DNA of 64,000 bases from Hygrophila difformis (GCA_030278955.1 JAOANR010000004.1:55375620-55439619), one strand, 5' to 3'; counted from the stretch's first letter, positions 33,131 to 43,162 are shown. Numbers and translations are program-made. Notes: generated by a model from the sequence alone, not told the origin.

Positions 33131-33521
33131 TGTTATAGAAATAACTATCTTTATTTATGTATATGTACAATAAAATGGTATATGGCTTATTAGCTTGTGT
33201 TTATAGTGGAAATATTGTAATGGAAATTGGGATTAAATGGTGAAAGAAATGAAGTTTAAAGGTGGGATAATAAAATGGATAAAGTGTAATAATTATGGCT
33301 ATGAAATGAAACAAATATTAAGCTTGCATAAAATTTTTCTAACTTGACTTCTCAATACATTACATAGGCTATTTATAAACTTTTTTATCCTCTCACTATT
33401 TACTAACCTCATAATCAAGGCATATACATTTCAAGACTTTCACATGTCTAACCTTATGATCAAGGCATGAACATGGATGTTGAACACTAGACATTCACAT
33501 GTTTTGTTTACATGCATAATA
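33131..33521 (-). repeat. 5' LTR of the copia element
   Basis: 391 bp direct repeat of 27823-28213. It should carry the promoter for the minus-strand transcript. Confidence 0.95.
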
Positions 33522-33805
33522 AATAACAAATTATTGTACTACACACTTTATTATTAGGGAGATACACTATAATTTAATACAAATTATTATATTACTAATT
33601 CTTTTTGCTTGATAGCCTATACAATTTAGGATTCTTACTATTAATTCAATAAAAGCAATTACCAATATTTTTCATACCAATGATCTTGGTAAGTACTTTT
33701 GGAATGCCTTTGATTCACAAAAGAGTATCAAGAACTACATAATGAAGAAAGTGCAGCAAAGACTTGCAGATTGGAAAGCCAAGTGGAATTATTTAGCTGG
33801 TAGGA

Positions 33806-34330
33806 AATAGTTTGTTAAGATCCCGATTTTGATCTTAAGATCTTACGATTTTACGATCACACCTCTTTAAAATGATTCCGATCATTGTAAGATTTTAAAA
33901 TTAGTAAGATCCCGATCCTGATAGTAGATTGTTACGATCTTATAGTCATACTCCTTCAAACGCTTCTACGATCTTACGATTATACATAAAATTTTTGTAG
34001 TATTTTATGATTTGGGATCAAAATAACTTTTCTTCTTTTAATTTTAAACTTAAGAGCTTGTATTCCTTATGTATGATGTGTAAAAAAATATAATATATGT
34101 ATGTGGAAATATTTTATGTTTGATTGTGATGTTTTTGTACTGTATTGTATTAATTAACTTGCAAAATTTATAAACACACAAAATAATGCTTTTACTTGGT
34201 AGTATGCATAAACGAGTTTATCCGCTATTGCAATTTTATAATATCTTAGGATTCCAATTCGATCCTATGATCTCAATCTTACAAAGGAAAAAACGATCTC
34301 ATATAGAATCCCGATCTTAACAACCTTCGT
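33806..34330. mobile_element. GATC-rich MITE, diverged relative of the 2075/4569 family
   Basis: Starts about TTTGTTAAGATCCCGATTTTG and ends ATCCCGATCTTAACAACC, so the ends are inverted. It shares GGATCGTTTTTTC-type and AAGATC/GATCTTA motifs with the copies at 2075 and 4569 but lacks their GC-rich core. Boundaries are approximate. Confidence 0.45.
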
Positions 34331-34334
34331 TCAT

Positions 34335-34437
34335 AGGTCCATGCCACACAATTACAATGGGACAAAAGGATAGGGATAGGGGCGGGTGGGAATCGAACCA
34401 TCAACTTGAATGTTGAGAGTCAGTGAGGTTCATCACG
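34335..34437 (-). mobile_element. SINE remnant, family A, cut by a CACTA element
   Basis: On the minus strand a B-box-like GGTTCGATTCCCACC is followed by CCCTATCCCTATCC, TTTTGTCCCATTGTAATTG and TGTGGCATGGACC, as in family A. The tRNA-like head is interrupted at 34437 by the CACTA element and should resume after 35636. Confidence 0.65.
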
Positions 34438-35633
34438 CACTACAAGAAATTGCGGGATTACCGACCGGGATTCCCGACCGACATGATGCGGTCGGCATTA
34501 CCGACCGCATCACCGACCGCAATTCGCGGTCGGCAATTTTGCCGCGTTTTGCATTAGGCGGTTCTTTGCCGACCGTATTACCGACCGCAAAAAAGTTGGT
34601 CGGTATTACCGACCGAATTACCGACCGCAAATGCGGTCGGAAGTTTTTTCCCAATTTTTTTTAATTTTTATTAATTTTTTTATGATTAGCGACCGACTTA
34701 CCGACCGAAAATTCTATCGCCACAGTTACCGACCGATTTACCGACCGAAATTTGGGGTCGCTAAATTTTTCCCCATTATTTTATTTTTGAATTTTCTATT
34801 GTTTGTTTTATTGAATTTTTTGAATATAATTAATTTTTAAATTTTTATCAAGATAATTAAGTAGCTTTTTATAAATATTTATTTTAATTTTAATTTAAAA
34901 TTTTCTTTTAATTAATTTGTTTTATTTTTATTTTATTTTTAATTTAATTATTGAATTGTATTTTAATGTAATTAATTAATTTTAATTTTTGATTTTGTTT
35001 CAATTTATTTAATTTACAAATTAATATTTCTATATGTATATATATATATAAATTTATATATATTATATATAAAGAGTTACTGACAATATCATGAAATGTA
35101 TTCTGTTCCAATGGTATGCGCGCGCGGGGAAGGCCATTTTACCCGAGTTCGAGCCCTCTCTTCAGCATCTTCTTAGATATATTTGTGAGTGTTGTAATAT
35201 ATGACACATGGAGTGATATAATTCGTCGATTGGATAGCTAGCCAGGTTGGTTGAGGGAGAAGGTTGGTGGGGATGAGGGATTGGGTTCGAGCCCTCCTAA
35301 GCACATTCTTTTTTCATAAAAGAGAATTACCGACCGCAATTTGCGGTCGGTAATTCGGTCGGTAACTGTATACGGGACCTTTTGGGACTAGATAGTACCG
35401 ACCGCATGTTCGGTCGGTAATTCGGTCGGGAAATTTGCCGACCAACGTGCGGTCGGTAATGCGGTCGGCAGGTCCCGACGGCATTTTTTTTTTGGTCGGC
35501 GGCAAATTTCGGACCAAGAATTTGCCGACCGACACTTTCGGTCGGTAATGCGGTCGGTAACCCCCGAAACGACCCGTATTTTGGGGTTACCGACCGCATT
35601 TTTCGGTCGGGAAATCCGTTTTTTCTTGTTGTG
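34438..35633. mobile_element. Non-autonomous CACTA (En/Spm) element, 1196 bp
   Basis: Begins CACTACAAGAAATTGCGG and ends TTTTTTCTTGTTGTG, with the 3-bp duplication ACG on each side (34435-34437 and 35634-35636). Dense subterminal repeats of TTACCGACCG / CGGTCGGTAA fill about 34460-34760 and 35325-35620. The middle (about 34760-35325) is very AT-rich and has no transposase. It also holds two tRNA-like B-box motifs (GAGTTCGAGCCC at about 35147, GGGTTCGAGCCC at about 35284). The subterminal motif equals that of the 7.8-kb element at 47419, so transposase from that family could act on it. Confidence 0.92.
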
Positions 35634-35702
35634 ACGTGTGTAAAGTGAATCTCAATTATTATATTAATAATTGAAATTAGTTATATCTACTATATATATC
35701 TG

Positions 35703-35734
<32 letters not shown>

Positions 35735-35964
35735 GCTATCTAATAAGTGGAGACGTTCAATCTTCAAGTCACTTTATTTTGAGTATCATTTTGTATAAAT
35801 TTACCGACTGATAGCATAATTATCCTCTTTAATTATTATCGCATCATCTAATTAAATTAATTAGCGGATCAGATGATGCTATTTAAAAGACGATTTTAAT
35901 AATTAAAAAAATTCAAAAAATAAAATTTACTCTATGAAATAAGAATACTTATGAAATTAATAAG

Positions 35965-36090
35965 CACTACAAGAATTTTCTAAAAATTTGGTAAAATTCG
36001 GTAGCTAAAGGGGTTAGCAACCGAATTTGCGACCGAAACTCGTTAGCTACCACAATTTTAGCGACCGAATCCGGATTTTTTTTAGTAGTG
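35965..36090. mobile_element. Miniature CACTA element, 126 bp
   Basis: Begins CACTACAAGAATTTTC and ends TTTTTTTTAGTAGTG, with the 3-bp duplication AAG on both sides (35962-35964 and 36091-36093). The interior repeats a related but different subterminal motif (TAGCAACCGAATT, TTGCGACCGAAA, TTTAGCGACCGAAT). It is near the minimum length for an element with CACTA ends. Confidence 0.85.
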
Positions 36091-36395
36091 AAGGCCGTAA
36101 TTCCTTCACATTTATCTACAGTTATTTATACTTGCATGCATATAAAGTATAAACATGCAGATGCCATTGTAAATAACATAACAAATGGAGTATTAATTTT
36201 ATGACAGATTCATTTGATCCTGTAATTCAAAAATATTGAATTTTTATAAATTATTAATCATAAAAAATATAAATTAAATCATAAGTATGAAATTCGATCT
36301 ATGACACATTAAAAGAACCTCTATTTTTTAAAGTGAAATGAACTGACTTTTGATAACTTTAATTATTTAATTTTTATTAAATTTTTTATCTCATA

Positions 36396-36655
36396 CTTCA
36401 TCCGTTTTCTTATATTTGCTCCATTAGAGTTTTGAGCATTATTTATCCACACACTTTGACTTAAAGTATTATTATAGTTATACAAGCTAAAATATAGCCA
36501 AGTGAGATCTTGTTAAATTCGTTTCATCGTGTAGTTTTTAAATATCGAACTTTTAGAATTTTTACTTGTACCGATCTTGAGTTATTAATAATTTAAAATG
36601 TGAATTGGACTGCGTGCTGGGTGGGTCCGTAACAAATATATAAAAACAAATGAAG
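36396..36655. mobile_element. Stowaway-like MITE, copy 3, upstream of the FD-like gene
   Basis: TA flanks; ends CTTCATCCGTTTTC and ACAAATGAAG. Same orientation as the 9931 copy and clearly alignable (TATAGCCAAGTGAGATCTTG, TGGACTGCGTGCTGGGTGGG). Its right end is 415 bp before the bZIP start codon. Confidence 0.8.
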
Positions 36656-36796
36656 TATATAAAAGAAATATAGTCAAATAAAATGTTAGAGTGTTAGATT
36701 AATTATAGTGTAAACATTAACATATAATATTACATATATTCAATTCAAACAATTAATAATTGAAAATGGAATTTGAATGATAGATATGGATGAAAA

Positions 36797-36865
36797 TTTG
36801 GATTAGTGGGCAAGTCTCCTAACTAGGGTTTGATTCCCACCCAGTTTTTTCTTTTTTTTTTTTTG
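36797..36865 (+). mobile_element. SINE head fragment, family A
   Basis: An A-box-like TTAGTGGGCAAGTCTCC and a B-box-like GGGTTTGATTCCCACC are followed directly by a T-rich run. Only the tRNA-like head remains. It is not a functional tRNA gene because no cloverleaf arms can be folded around the boxes. Confidence 0.5.
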
Positions 36866-37070
36866 TCCATCGAATCCACAAACACTTTCCTATCCTGCAC
36901 ATAGAGTGCTAAAAAAAAAGAATGGAAATGGAACTGTGTGTGTCAAACCAGAGTTGGTAATAATAAAAGGCAGTCCCTTGCCCAAATCCACCAACTAAAT
37001 TTTAATCTGACCAAATATTTCCAAAAAAAGGGCAGTACATCCAGCCAGGGTCCCTTCTGGAGATACCCAA

Positions 37071-37867
37071 ATGGAAGATATCTGGAGAGACCTCCTCACT
37101 CTCCCTTCCGATCCTCTGGACGCCGGCGCCGGCCCCGGTGCCGGCGGCAGCCTACCGCCGTCCTCTCGCCTGCCCCATCTGGAATTCTTGTCCAGTCCTC
37201 CCACCGACAGCAACAGCAGCGCTCAAAGCGACGGCGCCGGTGACCACACGATCTACAAAACTCCAAACCCAGCCGTTTCTTTAGAGACGGCCTTGAAAAT
37301 CGGAACTTGCTCCAAAAAGAGGGGATCTTCATCAGGCTGCGATATAGATGGAGCCGACCGGAAGAGGAAGAGGCTGATGAAGAACAGAGAATCTGCTGTT
37401 AGATCCAGAGCTCGACGACAGGTAATAATCAACGACGACCATTACACTTACACACCCAAGTTATTTTAGTACTACTATTTCTCTTTCTTTTTTTTTTTTT
37501 AAAATGAAAAAAAAAAGAAGAAGAAGAAATTTTGTCTGCTTGTAATTTTGATATACTATCATTTTGTGTTTTTCTTTTTTTTTTGGGTGGGGTTGGGGGG
37601 CTGGGTTTGGGAAAGGCGTACACATATCATTTAGAGGCCAAGATTTCTCTGTTAAAGGAAGAGAACGCAGACCTCATCAAGCAACAAAGAAAGGCGAGTA
37701 GTAATTGCAAAGACGTGTGTCCCATTTTTTATTTTGTGTATTATTGTTCCAGTCTTTCTTTATTATATATGATGATGATTGAACCCACAAAAGGCAAATT
37801 TTTGATACAGATTCTTGAGCCGGGGAAACCTTGCAAGTTACAGAGAACTTTGACGGCACCATTTTGA
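37071..37867 (+). CDS. FD-like: FD-like bZIP transcription factor (group A)
   Basis: Exons 37071-37421, 37616-37693, 37811-37867 (486 nt, 161 aa). The basic region is at about residues 96-117 with the invariant N-x7-R (N105, R113) in KNRESAVRSRARRQ. The conserved AYTYHLE join and a short leucine zipper follow (about 118-143). The C-terminus RTLTAPF carries the R-x-x-T/S-A-P motif (R155, T158) that, once phosphorylated, binds 14-3-3 proteins in the FD-FT florigen complex. FD acts in shoot apical nuclei to activate floral identity genes. The N-terminal MEDIWRDLLTLPSD resembles the acidic start of FD proteins. Intron 1 is GT-AG. Intron 2 appears to be GC-AG (AAG/GCGAGT at 37694). The protein is shorter than Arabidopsis FD (285 aa) but typical of compact FD/FDP homologues. 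FDP is an alternative name. Confidence 0.9.
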
Positions 37868-38404
37868 GGAAACTTCTGGTGTTTGCAAATTTGGGGAATT
37901 AGATCGAGGAGGGGAATTTTGACGCCCAAAACTTGGAAAACCTAAAAGCGAGAGAAAGTGAGGGAGGGAGGGGGGGCAAAAAAGGCTTTTTAGTGCTAAA
38001 AATATCCCGAGTTGGTACGAATGGATGGATTTTATGTCTATGCGATTTTTGTACATGTTGTTGTTGTGATGTTTTGTTTCCTTTTTTGTGGGTTTTATTG
38101 GAGTGGGACTGCGGATCCAAAACGATGCATACATAGTATATATGATTAAAATTTTGTAGTAGCTCTCGGAATCACAAACGCACAAGTCACAATCATGACA
38201 ACTTATGAATCACTACTAATACTAGTACAGTAGTACGAGTTTTCAGAAAGAAAAAGAGAAGACATTAGAGCTTGGACATGGTAATGAATGAGGTTTAGGC
38301 CCACCCGCAAAGAAAATATCTTATCTGAATTAAGATGCAAATATTTTGTCTATTACGCTAGTTAGGGTTTTTAGAGAGTATATTATATTTATATCACAAT
38401 CTGA
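37868..38404. other. 3' UTR and downstream flank of the FD-like gene
   Basis: Contains a purine-rich stretch (GAGAGAAAGTGAGGGAGGGAGGGGGG, described by position 37950-37975) and no coding signal. The 3' UTR should lie in the first few hundred bases. Confidence 0.4.
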
Positions 38405-38499
38405 TCTATATATATATATAAAAGTAATACAGTCCAAATTTCCTCACTTCCCCACCCCTTTTTCAACACCCACTCCATTTATTTTTCATCAATTTCAAC

Positions 38500-39370
38500 A
38501 ATTCTATATCTATATCTAAAATTAATATAATACGTAGTATATATAATTAAATAATTAATATATACAATTATATCTAAAATCACTCACATTATATGATATG
38601 ATATGATTAAATCTTTTCAACAACCCTATATCTATATCTAATATTAATATAATATAGATATCTATATAATTAATATATATATATATAATTAAATAATTAA
38701 ATATACAATTATTAGATCTAAAATCAGTCACATTATGTCATCATTTGCATTTAAATCTATTCTAATATTCATCTATATCTATATATCTATATATCTATAT
38801 ATATATATCTAATATTAATATTTTTTTAATATAATACGTAGTATATAATTAAATAATTAATATATACAATTATATCTAAAATCACTCACATTATATGATA
38901 TGATTCGATTAAATGTTTTCAACAACCCTATATCTATATCTAATATTAATATAATGGTCTGTTTGGGAATTAGCTGTTAGCTGTTAACTGATTATGTGAG
39001 TAATTTGAATGATAAATTAGTTAAAATTAGCTGTTTGACAGTTTTGAGACAAATTTTTTGTCTAGAATAAGCTAAGTCTAAAATGCTGCTATTTGTAGCG
39101 GTTTCAAAAATAGCTGATTGAACACTATTTTAAGGTATTTTATCTTTTGAAATAAACTAATTTAACTTAAAATGAATAGAACAAGCTAATTTCGTTTAGC
39201 TTATTTGCCAAACATGGCCAATATCAACAACTCTATATCTATACCTAATATTAATATAATATAGATATCTATATAATTAATATATATAATTAAATAATTA
39301 GATATACAATTATTATATCTAAAATCAGTCACATTATGTCATCATTTGCATTTAAATCTATTCTAATATT
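38500..39370. repeat. AT-rich tandem array, about 4-5 units of 125-150 bp
   Basis: Blocks such as CAACCCTATATCTATATC, TAATATTAATATAATA, AATTAAATAATTAATATA and TCTAAAATCACTCACATTAT recur in order at about 38505, 38620, 38770, 38925 and 39225. One unit is split by a MITE (38955-39220). Minisatellite-like arrays are frequent inside plant Helitrons. Confidence 0.75.
38955..39220. mobile_element. MITE with GTTTGG ends, copy 2, within the tandem array
   Basis: The left end TGGTCTGTTTGG pairs with the right end CCAAACATGGCCA. The body matches 26869-27125 in reverse. The array sequence resumes on the right, showing that the MITE arrived after the array formed. Confidence 0.7.
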
Positions 39371-39400
39371 CAATAATAACTATAATACACTAATAATATA

Positions 39401-39647
39401 CTTCATCCGTTCCTAAATAAATGCAACATATCCACATTTCACGCAATCTAATGCACATTTTTAATCCGTAATAACTCAAATTCCACACAAGTACAAATTA
39501 TGCAAATTTGATATTCTAAATCCATGCGATTAGACGAATTCAACAAGATCTCACTTGACTATATTTTATCTTATATTGTATTAAAATTTCAAGTCAAAGC
39601 TACTCAATGAACAGTGACCAAAGTCAAATAAAAACGAACGGAGGTGG
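39401..39647. mobile_element. Stowaway-like MITE, copy 4
   Basis: TA flanks; ends CTTCATCCGTTCCTAAATAA and AAAACGAACGGAGGTGG. Same orientation as the 25956 copy, sharing CAACAAGATCTCACTTGA and GTAATAACTCAA-type blocks. Confidence 0.8.
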
Positions 39648-40614
39648 TATTTTCTACAGGATACTATTGGATCATGGATCACATGATTTGATTTTATGGT
39701 GATTTGATTTTACGTAATGTTAAATATAAGTTTCTAATACTTTTCCATTGTCTTTGCAGTATTACATGTTGCTGTAATGCAGTATTGCAATGAAGTCATA
39801 CTCTACAAGTTGTTTTTGTCGTTCTCCTTTGTATTCTACTCAAAACTATTTGTATATCATGAAATCTATTGTATGTTGATTTTGTTATTGTTTGTTTGTT
39901 GTCTTTATTCGAAATTCAAAAACAGAGAAAAAAAAACTGAACAACGTAAATTTGGAGATGTTCCCACTATATTATTTATTTATGTATTTTTTATAGATTA
40001 TTCCTTTTATGATATTTTGCCTTTTGGATATGATTTTTATATAGTTTTTAAATTGATTTAAGTCACTATAAAGTACAAAAACAACAATTATTTAATTAAA
40101 TTGAAAAAATTTGGTATGATAATCCATTAAATTAAATATTTACCACAAATCAATTTAAATTACGTTTTAATTAATCATGTAATGTAAATTGGTTTATATA
40201 TTTGATTTTATCACGAGTAATTTTTTTAAATTAATAATATATATCTTCTACCATTATCATTTAAACCTGTTCCATAGCTGAATTTTGGAATCCATAATCA
40301 ATTAGTTAAAATTAGAAAATAATTTATTCATAAATCCTTTCATTAATTTAAACACGAGAATGATATAACCCTACATAAATTCTATATTTTTAAAGAAACT
40401 ATTAATTAATATTAAAGGTATAATAACCCTACATAAATTAAAAAGATTTAATTTGATATTCTATATTTTTTAACTTCGTTTAATTGAATAAATATATACT
40501 ATATAGTTGTATAATATAATATAATATAATATAATATAAGAATTATAAATTCATGATTAGATTTGTATTAGCCAATTCATATCTATGTAAACAATGTTAG
40601 AAGATTATTTTCAA

Positions 40615-40970
40615 CATTATTTTTTTGGGAAGCCGGAGACAGATAACAAATAGAAAATAAAATAAAGAAAAAAAAGTAGCAAAAATAGGTGTCCGAAAAG
40701 CATAAAGGAGAAAATGAGCTAAAAGCTCTAGCCCACACACTAGAAGAATCTGCCGCTAATGGCCCGTGTATGAAGTTGGGGAAGGCCAAAATAGTGTAGA
40801 ATTCTTCAAGAGATGCACTACGTTTCGCTAGACAATTCCCAACCATGTTACTTCGCGAAGTACATGATGAACTGAATAGCGTCCAAAGATGTCTCTTCGG
40901 TCTTTAATCTGATGCAAGAGCAGAGTCAGGGGTGGAAAGACTGGTCAAAAAGTCCATAGCATTATTAGAA
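40615..40970 (-). mobile_element. LINE 3'-end fragment
   Basis: A T run at 40620 marks the A tail. The minus-strand frame (40846-40583) contains SLEEFYTILAFP and LAADSSSVWARAF, matching the C-terminus of the LINE at 46.7 kb. Only the last 80 or so codons of the RNase H domain survive. A short repeat CATTATT near both ends may be the target duplication. Confidence 0.65.
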
Positions 40971-41386
40971 TATAATAATAATAATAAATTAGTGTAAAAT
41001 AGAGTTAAAATTAAAACAAAAACAAAAATACTAAAGAATGTCATTTATAAATTAAGTAATGATTGAAAATATATCTAGCAAAATTATAAATTAAAAATGT
41101 AAAATCAAATTTATTATAAATTTCGTACCAGAATTTAGCAAATTTTACGGTAATTTATAAATTATGTAATGTAACCTCATATTGATTATGGGCTAAATCA
41201 ATCAAACAACACGATTAGAAAAATAGTTTAATTTCCGAAGTTGCTAAACCACTTTGTCATATTTTTTCTCAATAAGAAAATTTGCATGAACCAAATTTTA
41301 TGTAATAAAATATTTAATTATTTTCTTTTTATAAAAAAAATAAATTTTACTTCCGCGCATTGCGCGGGCGGGTGTGCTAGTAAGAG

Positions 41387-42519
41387 GTAATAACTAAAAA
41401 AGATTTCTAGAAGGAGCTATTTTCACTTTTGGACTACCATATTTTTATTTAGGAAAATAGATCGGATTTCGAGTCTGAATTTAGGCCATTGGGCTGGAAT
41501 TCGGGTCGCGATGGCTTAAAAGTGGAAATGACTACTTCTAGTGGCTCATTTTAGTTTTTCCAATTATTTTTTATTTTATGTAATTAAAATAAATAATACT
41601 CATTCTGTATCATTATTTATGTCATACCTTTTTTTTTCTTGTTCCAATATTTTTATTTCATTTTATTTTTAAAAATAATTAAATATTAATCATCAAACCT
41701 ACCCATCACCTCACATTAATAGATAAATATATTAAACTTTCAAATTACTCACTACCATTAATAATTCCAGTCCACCCTACAACCACATATCAGTAAATTA
41801 CAAATAAATAAATTAATTAAAATTGTAGGGTTGAGGACTTACTCCAGTGGTAAGTCTCCCAACTCCCAACCCATAGGTTGAGGGTTCGAATCCCCACCCG
41901 GCCCCCTATCCCTCCCCCTTTGTTCCTTTTGTAATTGTATGGTTTGGGCTTCCACCACCTGTTACAGGCCTCCAATGGCTCCTAAAAAAATTGCAACTCA
42001 TTACAATCATATTATATAAATTTTTAAGTTATCTTTTTTTAATACTATTAATAGGACGGAGGGAGTAATATAAGAAATAAAATAAATATTAATTCAAATA
42101 TATTATAAAATAAGTAAAACAAATACATATTCAAATAAATTATAAAGTAAAACTAAACATGTTTTATTATAAGTATTCCAAAATTTTCGGACATGGGTAT
42201 GTTTGGCAATTAATATTTAATTATTTTTAAAATGGAAATAAAATAAAAATATTGGAATAAGAAAAAAAAGAAAGTAGGACATAAATAATGACACAGAACG
42301 AGTATTATTTATTTTAATATATAAAATAAAAAATAATTCAGAAAAACTAAAATATGCCATCAGAAGGAGTTATTTCCACTTTTAACTATCGCTGCCCGAA
42401 TTCCACCCCAATGGCCTAAATTCAGGCCCAAAATTCTTCTAATGACCTATTTTCCTAAATTAAAATATCGTGGCCCAAAAGTGGAAATGACTCATTCTGT
42501 GACCTATTTTAGTTATTAC
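41387..42519. mobile_element. Foldback-type element with arms of about 310 bp
   Basis: The left arm 41387-41698 and right arm 42201-42519 are inverted copies that align along their whole length. Paired blocks include GTAATAACTAAAA, GAATTTAGGCCATTGG, AAAAGTGGAAATGA and AAATAATACTC(A/G)TTCTGT. The arms contain Stowaway-type ends (CTCATTCTGT / ACAGAACGAG next to TA), so a smaller MITE may be nested in each. The 500-bp centre holds an intact SINE and another Stowaway-type end (GGACGGAGGGAGTA at 42057). No coding capacity. The left arm begins 7 bp after a Helitron end. Confidence 0.75.
41826..41986 (+). mobile_element. tRNA-derived SINE, family A, inside the foldback centre
   Basis: A-box-like GGACTTACTCCAGTGG, B-box-like GGGTTCGAATCCCC and the family body (CCTTTTGTAATTGTATGG, GGGCTTCCACC) with an A7 tail. 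Short flanking repeat AAAATTG at 41819-41825 and 41987-41993. The boxes are the best preserved of the family A copies in this window. Confidence 0.85.
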
Positions 42520-43103
42520 GTATGATAAAACAAGACAAAGAAAAAACATCTGACGTTACAAACTATTTCAAAAACCTGATTATATGGTTTTTAGAAGTGT
42601 TATTGATGAACGAACTAATATTGATTTAAGTTTTTAACTATTTTTTTATGAACTAATATTCAACTTATTTTGTATAGATATTTTAGTAATTATCTTATAT
42701 TATAAGATAAAATAAAGTACCTTCTGTGATTGAGATTATCTCAATATCGTTGAGATTAAATTTAAATATATTCATGTTAAACACTTTATAAAATAAATAT
42801 TTCATTGGGCGATTAATATATTAGTTTATAAGATGTTTGTTTTATTTAAGAAATATTAATTTGTTTGATTTTTTTGTTCAATGAATTTTTTGGGTGATTA
42901 ATATTTGTCGGCCACTTATATAATTCATAAAATAATCGATCTAATTTTTTGGATAAGCAATTGGTTTTGTTCGAAACACGAATATTTAACAAATGTACAT
43001 TTGTAATGCCATAAATTTATCAAAAACCAAATTATATATTATTATTATCTATATCAATTATTAAATTCTATATGCCATAAATTTGTTAATTTGCGCATTG
43101 CAA

Positions 43104-43162
43104 TGGACCTAAATTGGTCAGTTCGCGGGCGGTCAGCCCGCGGACTGACCTATTTAGGTCCA
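43104..43162. repeat. Near-perfect 27-bp inverted repeat with 5-nt loop
   Basis: The left arm 43104-43130 (TGGACCTAAATTGGTCAG then TTCGCGGGC) pairs with 43136-43162 at 25 of 27 positions; the loop is GGTCA. GC-rich in an AT-rich setting. It sits about 330 bp before a Helitron 3' end. Confidence 0.9.

Larger units (their letters stand above)
27823..33521 (-). mobile_element. Complete Ty1/copia LTR retrotransposon (5.7 kb)
   Basis: Two 391-bp LTRs in direct orientation bound gag and pol read on the minus strand. The 5-bp duplication AATAA flanks the whole element (27818-27822 and 33522-33526). Inside the 5' LTR (the right one) the minus strand continues CGTTATCAGCACGAGGAG, a primer-binding-site context common in plant copia elements. 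Next to the 3' LTR is the polypurine tract AAGGGGGAG (28214-28222). Domain order is gag, protease, integrase, RT, RNase H, which is the copia order. LTR identity (2 substitutions in 391 by eye) indicates a recent insertion, but pol carries one frameshift and one premature stop. Confidence 0.96.
38405..41380 (+). mobile_element. Probable non-autonomous Helitron (about 3 kb)
   Basis: The right terminus is strong: a hairpin CCGCGCATTGCGCGG at 41353-41367 followed by CGGGTGTGCTAG ending at 41380, the CTRR terminus of Helitrons, with T as the next base. A candidate 5' end is TCTATATATATATATAAAAG at 38405, preceded by A, so insertion would be between A and T. Inside are a tandem array, two MITEs and a LINE fragment; no Rep-helicase is encoded. 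The 3' end is well supported and the 5' end is an inference. Confidence 0.5.

Noticed and set aside
33806..34330. Third full copy of the hAT-like MITE
   Set aside because: Ends and GATC-rich flanks are similar, but the core is missing and no duplication was found, so it is kept only as a diverged relative.
38500..39370. CRISPR-like array or centromeric satellite
   Set aside because: Units are long, AT-rich and imperfect without spacers, and only 4-5 copies occur; a eukaryotic minisatellite in a Helitron fits better.
39777..40061. 94-codon ORF rich in Phe/Tyr/Leu
   Set aside because: Composition follows AT-rich DNA inside the putative Helitron; not coding-like.
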